In this document: in pieces, positions 1 to 5,211 of the stretch
Layout of the letters: every line of letters starts with the position of its first letter
How positions within the stretch are numbered: position 1 is the first letter of the stretch
Assembly (NCBI GenBank): GCA_030633645.1
Contig: DAOVRY010000095.1
Span: forward strand, 1 to 5,211
Length of the DNA: 5,211 nt
Source: Pseudomonadota bacterium
GTDB lineage: Bacteria; Desulfobacterota; DSM-4660; Desulfatiglandales; B25-G16
Direction of reading: 5' to 3'
Position numbers and translations under genes: made by a program
The notes under the pieces: generated by a model
Told to the model about the DNA's origin: nothing
Database searches by the model: none
Seen by the model: the letters and a program-made list of their open reading frames with translations, nothing else

Positions 1-401
1 ACCCAACTCTTTCAACTGAACGGCTTAACGGGGAATTGCCCTCCGGAATCAGGGTTCTTTTCACAGAAGAGGTATCGATCGGCAGCCCCGCTCCCCAGAT
101 CAAAGAAAGCCATTTTCACATTACAATAAACGGCTCTTTCAAAATAGAGGATCTGGATAGGTTCTTGAAGCTCAACTCCTATGTGGCAGTCAAGAAGCAC
201 AGAGAAGGTGAGAGAACAGTTGACATTCGATCTCAGGTGAAAGAATTACATCTGGTATCCTCTGATGAGCTGGAATTAGTCGTAAGACACGGAAGGGGTC
301 CGGAGCTGAAGCCCGCAGAAATTATCAAGGAGATATGTGCTTTGCCCGAGAACCAGTTAGCGGGAATGAAGATCTTAAAAACAAAGGGTGTTCTTTTGTG
401 A
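1..401 (+). CDS. C-terminal part of a TIGR03936/DUF2344 radical-SAM-linked protein (5' truncated by window edge)
   Basis: The reading frame is open from position 3 to the TGA at 399-401, giving 132 visible residues with no stop, so the gene begins outside the window. A TTG at 36 is an internal leucine codon, not a start. The opening residues ERLNGELPSGIRVL match the characteristic ERLN-LPEGIRVL segment of the TIGR03936/DUF2344 domain. In this family the domain is either fused to the C-terminus of a B12-binding radical SAM protein (TIGR03960) or stands alone beside one; the visible part cannot tell which. The molecular function of the domain is not established as far as I know. The remainder is a mixed alpha/beta segment with several beta strands and no membrane segment. 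The gene sits 9 nt before rng, and its stop codon lies inside the rng ribosome-binding site, so the two are probably cotranscribed and translationally coupled. Family assignment is fairly secure; role in the cell is unknown. Confidence 0.8.
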   Translation, partial: PTLSTERLNGELPSGIRVLFTEEVSIGSPAPQIKESHFHITINGSFKIEDLDRFLKLNSYVAVKKHREGERTVDIRSQVKELHLVSSDELELVVRHGRGPELKPAEIIKEICALPENQLAGMKILKTKGVLL

Positions 402-404
402 GGT
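400..404 (+). promoter_or_regulatory. Ribosome-binding site of rng, overlapping the upstream stop codon
   Basis: GAGGT lies 6 nt before the ATG at 411 and includes the last two bases of the TGA that ends the upstream gene. A ribosome finishing the DUF2344 gene would be released on top of the rng initiation site, which suggests coupled translation. The site supports ATG 411 over the second in-frame ATG at 426. Confidence 0.65.
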
Positions 405-410
405 CAGATA

Positions 411-1937
411 ATGACTAATGAACTGATGATTAATGCAAGGCCACAGGAGACGAGGGTCGCCTTGGTGGAGAATGGTGTAGTTGTTGAACTCTATATCAAT
501 AGAGGATCTGAACATGAGCTCATGGGTAATATTTATCTTGGAAGGGTAGTGCGGGTTTTACCAGGAATGCAGGCAGCCTTCGTAGACATAGGCATTGATA
601 AACCGGCCTTCTTATATGTGACCGATGTGTACAACGACGCGCGCCACTGGGAGCAGGTTATGCTGCAAGAAGGGGATGAGGATAATAACTCAGAAACTGA
701 GAGCCCTCTGCGGATGAGGCAGTTGAAGAATTTCGATATCAACATAGAGGGTCTCTTGCAAGAGGGTCAAGATATCATGGTTCAAGTCTCCAAGGAGCCT
801 ATGGGTACAAAGGGTGCCAGGCTCACCTCTTACATAACTCTTGCTGGACGCCACCTGGTGTTTATGCCGACCATTGACCACATTGGCGTTTCCCGGAAGA
901 TAGAAGACGAGAAAGAAAGAACTCGGCTCAGAAAAATCATTCAAGAGTTACGGCCACCTGGCGAGGGATTCATTGTGAGAACGGTAAGCGAGAGGGCACC
1001 CAAGGAGAAGTTAAAATCAGAGATGGAGTTTTTGAGCAGATTGTGGAAGACCATTCAGAAAAGGAAAGAGTCCTCCTCTGTCCCCAATCTTCTTCACAAG
1101 GAATTAACCATTACCCTCAGGGCTGTGCGGGATCTGTTTACCAAAGAGATTGACCGACTGGTAATCGACTCACGGGAGGAGTATAAAGCAATTATGGAAT
1201 TTATAGAGAATTTTGTTCCCAGTCTCAGGTATTCCGTTGAGCTCTATGAGGGGAGGGAACCTCTGTTTGATGCCTATGGTGTTGAGATGGAGATAAGCAG
1301 GGCGTTAGACAAAAAGATCTGGCTGAAATCTGGTGGATATATTGTTATTGAATCAACAGAGGCCCTAGCGACTATAGATGTTAATACCGGAAGCTATGTA
1401 GGGAAGAGAAACCTTGAGGAAACCATAGTAAAAACCAATATTGAGGCAGTTAAGGAGATTGCCTATCAAATACGATTGAGGAACATTGGGGGTCTGATTG
1501 TCATTGACTTCATAGACATGGACAGGGAATCTGACAGGGAGAAGGTGTTTCTGGCCCTCAAGGAGGCATTGGAAAAAGATAGAGCAAAGACTACTGTCCT
1601 GAAGATGTCGGAATTAGGCCTGATTGAGATGAGCAGGAAAAGGACACGGGAGAATATCAATCTTTTTTTAACTGAGTCTTGTTTTTACTGCGATGGGAGG
1701 GGCAGGCTCAAGTCGTCAACGACTATCTGCTATGATATCTTCAGAGACCTGGAGAGAGAAACGGTCTCTGGTGAGGATGGCAAGGTCTATCTCTTAGTGA
1801 ATCCTGAAATAGAGAAGGTTCTGAAAGAAGAAGAGAGATATTCTGTTATGGAATTAGAAAAGAGGATTAACAGGCGGATTATCATAATTGCGAAAGATGA
1901 TTTTCACATCGAGCAGTATGAGATAAGTGTTCAATGA
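411..1937 (+). CDS. rng: Ribonuclease G (RNase E/G family endoribonuclease)
   Basis: This is a 508-residue single-strand-specific endoribonuclease of the cytoplasm; the E. coli enzyme (489 aa) trims the 5' ends of 16S and 5S rRNA and takes part in mRNA decay. The N-terminus (MTNELMINARPQETRVALVENG) matches the family start and leads into an S1 RNA-binding domain (about residues 38-130, with GNIYLGRVVRVLPGMQAAFVDIG). KGARLTS follows at the end of the S1 region. The DNase I-like catalytic domain carries D323 (in DVNTG) and D366 (in VIDFIDM). Their 43-residue spacing equals that of the magnesium-binding D303 and D346 of E. coli RNase E. C424 and C427 (CFYC) form the Zn-link motif, at the same +20 offset. 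All key residues are present. There is no long RNase E-type scaffold tail, so RNase G rather than RNase E is the better name. An acidic insert of roughly 17 residues compared with E. coli RNase G lies in the S1 region (about 84-105). The gene ends at a convergent intergenic space. Confidence 0.96.
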   Translation: MTNELMINARPQETRVALVENGVVVELYINRGSEHELMGNIYLGRVVRVLPGMQAAFVDIGIDKPAFLYVTDVYNDARHWEQVMLQEGDEDNNSETESPLRMRQLKNFDINIEGLLQEGQDIMVQVSKEPMGTKGARLTSYITLAGRHLVFMPTIDHIGVSRKIEDEKERTRLRKIIQELRPPGEGFIVRTVSERAPKEKLKSEMEFLSRLWKTIQKRKESSSVPNLLHKELTITLRAVRDLFTKEIDRLVIDSREEYKAIMEFIENFVPSLRYSVELYEGREPLFDAYGVEMEISRALDKKIWLKSGGYIVIESTEALATIDVNTGSYVGKRNLEETIVKTNIEAVKEIAYQIRLRNIGGLIVIDFIDMDRESDREKVFLALKEALEKDRAKTTVLKMSELGLIEMSRKRTRENINLFLTESCFYCDGRGRLKSSTTICYDIFRDLERETVSGEDGKVYLLVNPEIEKVLKEEERYSVMELEKRINRRIIIIAKDDFHIEQYEISVQ

Positions 1938-1969
1938 TTGCTACTACTGAGAGCATCAAATAGTTTGCA

Positions 1970-2178
1970 GTATCGGGAGGGGCATGAGGTTTTTTCTGTT
2001 GTGACTGGTGGGAGGCCGCTGTGCTTTTCACGACTTATCAGTGGGGGAAGCCGCAGCTCTCCCGACTTGTCGGGAGAGAATGCGGAGGGGGCAAAGACTC
2101 CCCCGTTGATAAGTCGTAGAAAAAACCAGGCCGTGAGCCTCGGAACAGAAGAAAAGACCTCATGACCATCCTAGATAC
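1970..2178. repeat. Large imperfect palindromic repeat (MITE-like), about 210 bp, in a convergent intergenic space
   Basis: The 280-nt space 1938-2217 contains no credible gene; most of it is one nested inverted repeat. The outermost match is GTATC (1970-1974) against GATAC (2174-2178). The outer arms are CATGAGGTTTTTTCT (1983-1997) and AGAAAAGACCTCATG (2150-2164), 14 of 15 complementary, with the one exception a possible G-U pair. The two arms 1983-2047 and 2100-2164 are both exactly 65 nt and align end to end, with strong matches at both ends and a poorly matched middle. A second A-rich copy, AGAAAAAACC (2118-2127), is perfectly complementary to 1988-1997. The centre is a strong stem-loop, listed separately. 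This architecture (terminal inverted repeats, fold-back interior, no transposase) fits a non-autonomous palindromic or MITE-type element. No target-site duplication was found, and copies elsewhere in the genome cannot be tested here. The pairing is directly visible; the mobile origin is inferred. Confidence 0.65.
2025..2123. other. Long nested stem-loop at the core of the palindrome
   Basis: CGACTTATCA, GT and GGGGG (2031-2047) pair with CCCCC, GT and TGATAAGTCG (2100-2116) as 17 continuous base pairs, of which two are G-U pairs. With A2030-T2117 and one bulged A (2118), TTTTC (2025-2029) against GAAAA (2119-2123) extends the stem to about 23 pairs. Inside, CCGCA (2051-2055) pairs with TGCGG (2081-2085), and CTCTCCCGA (2057-2065) pairs with TCGGGAGAG (2070-2078) around a CTTG tetraloop. 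A second G5 run (2087-2091) could compete for the same C5 run. The structure could stop converging transcription, but a T-run lies before it and an A-run after it, the reverse of an intrinsic terminator on either strand, so I do not call it one. It could equally be only the tip of the repeat element. Confidence 0.7.
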
Positions 2179-2217
2179 TTCTCGGTTATGGACAATGTAA
2201 ACGATAAAATGCTCCCC

Positions 2218-3489
2218 TTAGGATGATCTTTTGGCGTAAAAAGAAGGAATCAGTCTAAACGTTTCACTGTTGATCTCATCTACGATCCCCTGAAGCCAGT
2301 TTGTGCCTATTGCTGTTTCACGGTTGTCTAATCCTTGGATAACCCCAAGGTAATCCTTTCCCTTTTCATCTATGTCTTTGCGAATGATGTTGAGGAAATT
2401 GTCCCTTTTTTCTTGGTTACCCTCTTTAGCAGGGCACCCTCTCAACAATTCCTCAATGCTGGACCAGTGCTCAAAGAATTCCCTCCTGAGCTGCTGTGAC
2501 CTCTCTAAGGCACGATCTTTCATCACCTTTCCATATACCTCAATGGATTGAGGCATTCTGTCAGCAACCACTTGTAACCGCCGTATTCTTTCGGCTACTA
2601 CCATGTCTATCTTTTCCAGAGCACCTTCATAAAGGCCAGCCTCGATCGGATCAGATCCAAAAAAGAGAGATCGAACATCACAATACCATCTCCTCAGGGC
2701 AATGATATTGGCAATGTAGTTGATATTATTGGTGATGATCCTTTTGATAGCATGATAGAGCCCCGGATAGAGAGGCTGTTGTTTTTTCAATGCGGACCCA
2801 GCAAACAAGAGCCTGTCTCCTTGAAGGTAATCTTTACGATAGATGGTTCCAGCGGCAATAACCGTGCCGTATCCGAGCCTCAGTGGCCCGACCAGTCCCC
2901 CCTGACCGCCCAGGAAGATCGGTCTTTGATTGAGCATGACTCCCCGAGGAACATCACCGATAAGAGAGGGGGTGGCCTTATCCTGGCCCGGTGTGTAGTT
3001 GAAATGAATATATGAACTTCCGACCTCGCTATGGTTTATTCGGCTGGTGCCGCCCGCCATGAGACAGTCACAGAAATTGATAAGGCTACCAAGTGTTACA
3101 AAGGGAAAAAGGATGGTTTGTTTGAGGCCTACGGTATGAGCACCGTTGGCCTCCTCCTCAAGTAGACACCCAGACCTAACATGGGCACCTAATTCGAACG
3201 TCACCTTTTTCAAAAACGTCGAATGTGAAAAGAATCCACCCTTGAGTTTCACATGGGGACCTAACTGGCAGTTTTCAATGGTTACCGGTCCCTCGTAACC
3301 AATTTCGCAATCGGTCATTATCAATGTGGCTGAACCAAAAATCTTACATCCTGAGTGGAGTACCACCCTTTCTCCTGATATGCGATCTACAGATACCTCT
3401 TCTCCTACCGTAATAGTGCTCGGATTGAAAATCTTTACCCCTTTCTTTATGAGCAGTTCAACTTTAGGATGATTCGTTGTGTTTTCCAT
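2218..3489 (-). CDS. GlmU-like left-handed beta-helix protein without a uridylyltransferase domain
   Basis: This 423-residue protein starts at the ATG whose A (3489) is also the last base of the rapZ TAA stop (TAATG). The start is supported by GAGAG just upstream and by overlap with rapZ; a longer frame reaching 3603 only reads through rapZ in another frame. Residues about 25-235 show hexapeptide-like turns typical of a left-handed beta-helix. Strongly conserved-looking stretches include GAHTVGLKQTILFPFVTLGSLINFCDCLMAGGTSR (split here as about 117-150), HSEVGSSYIHFNYTP (153-167), SLIGDVPRGVMLNQRP (175-190) and GGQGGLVGP (194-202). This resembles the acetyltransferase half of GlmU, and such proteins are often labelled UDP-N-acetylglucosamine pyrophosphorylase, but the N-terminal nucleotidyltransferase domain and its GxGxRM signature are absent. 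Residues about 240-423 are mainly helical and charged and have no family I recognise. Predicted cytoplasmic. The real substrate is unknown; an amino-sugar or nucleotide-sugar role is inferred from fold and from coupling to rapZ. Confidence 0.8.
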   Translation of the reverse strand: MENTTNHPKVELLIKKGVKIFNPSTITVGEEVSVDRISGERVVLHSGCKIFGSATLIMTDCEIGYEGPVTIENCQLGPHVKLKGGFFSHSTFLKKVTFELGAHVRSGCLLEEEANGAHTVGLKQTILFPFVTLGSLINFCDCLMAGGTSRINHSEVGSSYIHFNYTPGQDKATPSLIGDVPRGVMLNQRPIFLGGQGGLVGPLRLGYGTVIAAGTIYRKDYLQGDRLLFAGSALKKQQPLYPGLYHAIKRIITNNINYIANIIALRRWYCDVRSLFFGSDPIEAGLYEGALEKIDMVVAERIRRLQVVADRMPQSIEVYGKVMKDRALERSQQLRREFFEHWSSIEELLRGCPAKEGNQEKRDNFLNIIRKDIDEKGKDYLGVIQGLDNRETAIGTNWLQGIVDEINSETFRLIPSFYAKRSS

Positions 3490-4358
3490 TATCTCTCTAA
3501 CTCGATATCTCGATGTGTTAAGGTGATAAAATTGGTTGCTTTCCCGAGTTCTTGAAAGATAGTGTCGGCAATGCTTACAGACCGGTGTCTCCCTGCGGTG
3601 CATCCAACGGCAATGGTCAGAGATGATTTCCCCTCCTTTTCATAGAGGGGGATAAGGAAGGTAAGGAGGTCTAAATATTTTTTCAAGAAGATATGGGTCT
3701 CCTTCCACCCATCCACATATTCTTTGACACTCGGTGATGTGCCGTCAAGGTTTTTTAGTTCCGGTACAAAGTAAGGGTTGGGGAGACACCTGACATCAAT
3801 AACAAGATCTGCGTCGTGGGGAATGCCATATTTGAACCCGAAGGAAAGAAGGTAGATCTTCATCCTTTTTGCAGGAACTGCCTTTAGCACATGGTTTAGG
3901 ATAATCTCCTTTAACTCGTGAACGTTGTAGTTAGAGGTATCAATAACGAGATCTGCGGTCTCTCTCAGGCCTCTCAATTCCTTTCTCTCGACCTCAATCC
4001 CTTCGAGAAGGCTCTTTTCTGCACTGAGTGGGTGCTTTCTTCGAGTCTGGCTGTATCTTCTCAACAGGGCCTCGGTAGATGCCTCAAGAAAAAGGATTTC
4101 AAGGAGGTAGTCTTGTTCCCTGAGTTTGGCAAAAATATCAGGATATCTTTCGATAAGCTCTCTCTCCCTTAGATCCATAACTACAGCGAGTTTGGTTATT
4201 TCTGATCCGGTCTCTGTCCTCAATTCCAAGAATTTGGGCAGGAGCATTACCGGCAGATTGTCTATGCAGAAGAAACCGGCATCTTCGAGGGCATTGATCG
4301 CTGTGGTTTTGCCTGATCCTGAAAGACCGGTAATAATGATAATCTTTATGTTTTTCAC
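3489..4358 (-). CDS. rapZ: RapZ/YvcJ-family nucleotide-binding protein (RNase adapter homologue)
   Basis: This 289-residue protein has the usual RapZ length (E. coli 284). The N-terminal domain has a Walker A motif GLSGSGKT (11-18), followed by AINALEDAGFFCIDNLP (20-36), a family hallmark. RRYSQTRRKHPL (100-111) matches the conserved RRRHPL region. The C-terminal domain has FGFKYGIPHDADLVIDVRCLPNPYFVPEL (173-201) and GCTAGRHRSV (252-261; the usual form is GCTGGxHRSV). In E. coli RapZ binds glucosamine-6-phosphate and the sRNA GlmZ, presents the RNA to RNase E and so controls glmS; B. subtilis YvcJ is a nucleotide hydrolase. Here the C-terminus is THRDIELER, lacking the KRK run near the end of the E. 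coli protein that is needed for RNA binding. The start is GTG (4358-4356), the only start-type codon before the frame closes upstream at 4398-4400. It lies 25 nt after tsaC and is coupled by TAATG to the beta-helix gene downstream. Confidence 0.94.
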   Translation of the reverse strand: MKNIKIIIITGLSGSGKTTAINALEDAGFFCIDNLPVMLLPKFLELRTETGSEITKLAVVMDLRERELIERYPDIFAKLREQDYLLEILFLEASTEALLRRYSQTRRKHPLSAEKSLLEGIEVERKELRGLRETADLVIDTSNYNVHELKEIILNHVLKAVPAKRMKIYLLSFGFKYGIPHDADLVIDVRCLPNPYFVPELKNLDGTSPSVKEYVDGWKETHIFLKKYLDLLTFLIPLYEKEGKSSLTIAVGCTAGRHRSVSIADTIFQELGKATNFITLTHRDIELER

Positions 4359-4400
4359 GTACCCAAAAGGTGCCTTACCTTTCTTAAGTAAGGGTGCCTA
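4359..4400 (-). promoter_or_regulatory. Possible alternative-hairpin leader between tsaC and rapZ
   Basis: On the minus strand, CCTTAC (4393-4388) pairs with GTAAGG (4378-4373) around a 9-nt loop; this stem overlaps the tsaC stop codon. Alternatively AAGGT (4381-4377) pairs with ACCTT (4371-4367). Both stems use the same purine-rich AAGGTAAGG tract, so they exclude each other. The tract is too far (about 14-22 nt) from the rapZ GTG to be an ideal ribosome-binding site, and only a weak GGG lies closer. A GGCACC direct repeat flanks the hairpin. The pairings are short, so a regulatory role is tentative. Confidence 0.25.
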
Positions 4401-5040
4401 TCCTCCTATAGATTCCGCTCTCAATAATCTCTTCTGCCTTTATCATTCCTTCCCTGACAATCACAGGCGGATCCATGGTTACATCAAGGATGGTAGAGGG
4501 ATATTCTCCCTGTGTTGGTCCTCCGTCCAGTATGAGATCAACGTCAGCACCGAGACATCCTAGCACTTGATCAGCCGTGGTGCAAGGAGGCATTCCTGAG
4601 ATATTGGCACTTGTTCCGGTGATGGGAACAGGGAGAGATTTTGACAAGGCATGAGCCACAGGATGGCTGGAGATCCTGATACCCACCTTTCCTGTATCTG
4701 CTGTCAGGATTGGCGGCAACAGAGCAGAGGATCGAAAAATCATGGTGAGCCCCCCGGGCCAGAATTTTTTCCCCATCCTTTTTGCTTGTGGTGGAACGGA
4801 TTGCACGTATTTTTCAAGCTCCCCTAAGGAAGAAACCAAAATAAGGATGGGCAGAGCAGAACGCCTTTTTTTTATCGTAAAGATCCTTGTTAGGGCCTGG
4901 GGATTGGTAGCATCTGCACCGAGGCCATAAAACGATTCGGTGGGCAGGGCTACAATACCTCCTTTCAAGAGGATTTTCTTTGCTTCCCGTATGCCTTGTC
5001 TTAAGGATTCGGGTGAATCGACTGTAACTACCTGGCTCAA
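4384..5040 (-). CDS. tsaC: L-threonylcarbamoyladenylate synthase (TsaC/YrdC/Sua5 family)
   Basis: This 218-residue cytoplasmic enzyme makes threonylcarbamoyl-AMP from L-threonine, bicarbonate and ATP, the first step of t6A formation at position 37 of ANN-decoding tRNAs; TsaD and partners then transfer the group. Motifs in order: ALPTESFYGLGADA (31-44), the K-x-R motif at K57/R59 after IFTI, FWPGGLTM (93-100), GKVGIRIS (117-124), the S-x-N motif at S144/N146 in TGTSANISG, and DGGPTQGEYPSTILD (172-186) leading to VREG (195-198). These cover the ATP and threonine site. The length fits the single-domain form (E. coli TsaC 190 aa), not two-domain Sua5 (about 340 aa). The start is TTG at 5040-5038, because it overlaps the purE stop as TTGA, is preceded by AAGG (5048-5045) 4 nt away, and gives the normal distance of about 30 residues before PTE. 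No ATG offers a better N-terminus. Confidence 0.95.
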   Translation of the reverse strand: MSQVVTVDSPESLRQGIREAKKILLKGGIVALPTESFYGLGADATNPQALTRIFTIKKRRSALPILILVSSLGELEKYVQSVPPQAKRMGKKFWPGGLTMIFRSSALLPPILTADTGKVGIRISSHPVAHALSKSLPVPITGTSANISGMPPCTTADQVLGCLGADVDLILDGGPTQGEYPSTILDVTMDPPVIVREGMIKAEEIIESGIYRRIGTLT

Positions 5041-5211
5041 TCTGCCTTAACCCCTGTTGCCCTCGATTGCAGGCCCTCCCGGTATCTTTCCAATTTCTTG
5101 GCGATATCGGCATATTTGAGGGCCAGTATCTGGGCAACAAAAACAGCGGCATTCTGGGCACCGCCGCCCCCAATTGCCATGGTGGCCACGGGAATACCGG
5201 GAGGCATCTGG
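5037..5211 (-). CDS. purE: N5-carboxyaminoimidazole ribonucleotide mutase, C-terminal part (5' truncated by window edge)
   Basis: Reading leftward from the right edge gives 57 residues, QMPPGIPVATMAIGGGGAQN and onward, ending at TGA (5039-5037). The QMPxGIPVAT motif, then AIGxxGAxNA and a helix AAVFVAQILAL, is the standard C-terminal end of class I PurE, which converts N5-carboxyaminoimidazole ribonucleotide to 4-carboxyaminoimidazole ribonucleotide in de novo purine synthesis and works as an octamer. About 110 N-terminal residues, including the SxxD substrate-binding loop, lie outside the window. The tail after the conserved helix (KYADIAKKLERYREGLQSRA) is a charged helix of normal kind. The stop overlaps the tsaC start as TTGA, so purE is the upstream gene of a coupled purE-tsaC-rapZ-beta-helix unit, with its promoter outside the window. 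Confidence 0.92.
   Translation of the reverse strand, partial: QMPPGIPVATMAIGGGGAQNAAVFVAQILALKYADIAKKLERYREGLQSRATGVKAD

Noticed and set aside
36..401. TTG at 36 as the start of a short independent protein
   Set aside because: The same frame is open to the window edge and the upstream residues ERLNGE belong to the conserved domain, so TTG is an internal leucine codon.
2025..2123. The long stem-loop as an intrinsic terminator
   Set aside because: It has no T-run after the stem on either strand; the T-run is upstream and the A-run downstream on the plus strand.
1938..2165. 75-residue plus-strand open frame directly after rng, starting with TTG
   Set aside because: It runs through the palindrome, has no ribosome-binding site and shows no domain-like composition; the frame is open by chance.
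3490..3603. 38-residue N-terminal extension of the beta-helix protein, with a CxxC-like motif
   Set aside because: It would lie wholly inside the rapZ 3' end in another frame. The ATG at 3489 fits the family N-terminus and the TAATG overlap.
4126..4563. 145-residue plus-strand frame opposite rapZ and tsaC
   Set aside because: It is antisense to two well-identified genes and has no recognisable domain.
4814..5173. 119-residue minus-strand frame overlapping purE and tsaC
   Set aside because: It is a shifted-frame shadow of two genes whose own frames carry clear family motifs.

Overview
The window looks like chromosomal DNA of a Gram-negative anaerobe-type bacterium, most plausibly of the Desulfobacterota (former Deltaproteobacteria). 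This placement is an inference. It rests on the pairing of a TIGR03936/DUF2344 protein with ribonuclease G, on a GlmU-like left-handed beta-helix protein of the kind I associate with that group, and on the purE-tsaC-rapZ order. No rRNA, tRNA, CRISPR array, complete insertion sequence or phage gene is visible.

Layout. The plus strand carries a two-gene unit: the C-terminal part of a TIGR03936/DUF2344 radical-SAM-linked protein (cut by the left edge), then a complete ribonuclease G (rng, 411-1937). The two genes are 9 nt apart and the ribosome-binding site of rng overlaps the upstream stop codon. The minus strand carries a convergent four-gene unit, read from right to left: the end of purE (cut by the right edge), tsaC (threonylcarbamoyl-AMP synthase), rapZ (P-loop nucleotide-binding protein) and a 423-residue beta-helix protein related to the C-terminal domain of GlmU. 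purE/tsaC overlap as TTGA and rapZ/beta-helix overlap as TAATG; only tsaC-rapZ has a gap (25 nt), and that gap contains a small pair of mutually exclusive hairpins. No promoter of either unit lies inside the window.

The 280-nt space between the two converging units (1938-2217) has no credible gene. It holds a large, nested, imperfect palindrome of about 210 bp (about 1970-2178) whose core folds on paper into a long stem-loop of about 99 nt. It resembles a non-autonomous palindromic or MITE-type repeat more than a normal terminator. A motif just after it (about 2190-2217) faintly recalls the ends of IS21-type elements.

Functional reading. The plus unit concerns RNA processing (5S/16S rRNA maturation and mRNA decay by RNase G). 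The minus unit combines purine synthesis, tRNA t6A modification and a RapZ/GlmU-like pair. The most interesting biological hint is that pair. In enterobacteria RapZ is the sensor that adjusts amino-sugar synthesis, and here its homologue is translationally coupled to a GlmU-like beta-helix protein that lacks the uridylyltransferase domain, while the RapZ itself appears to lack the basic tail used for RNA binding in E. coli.
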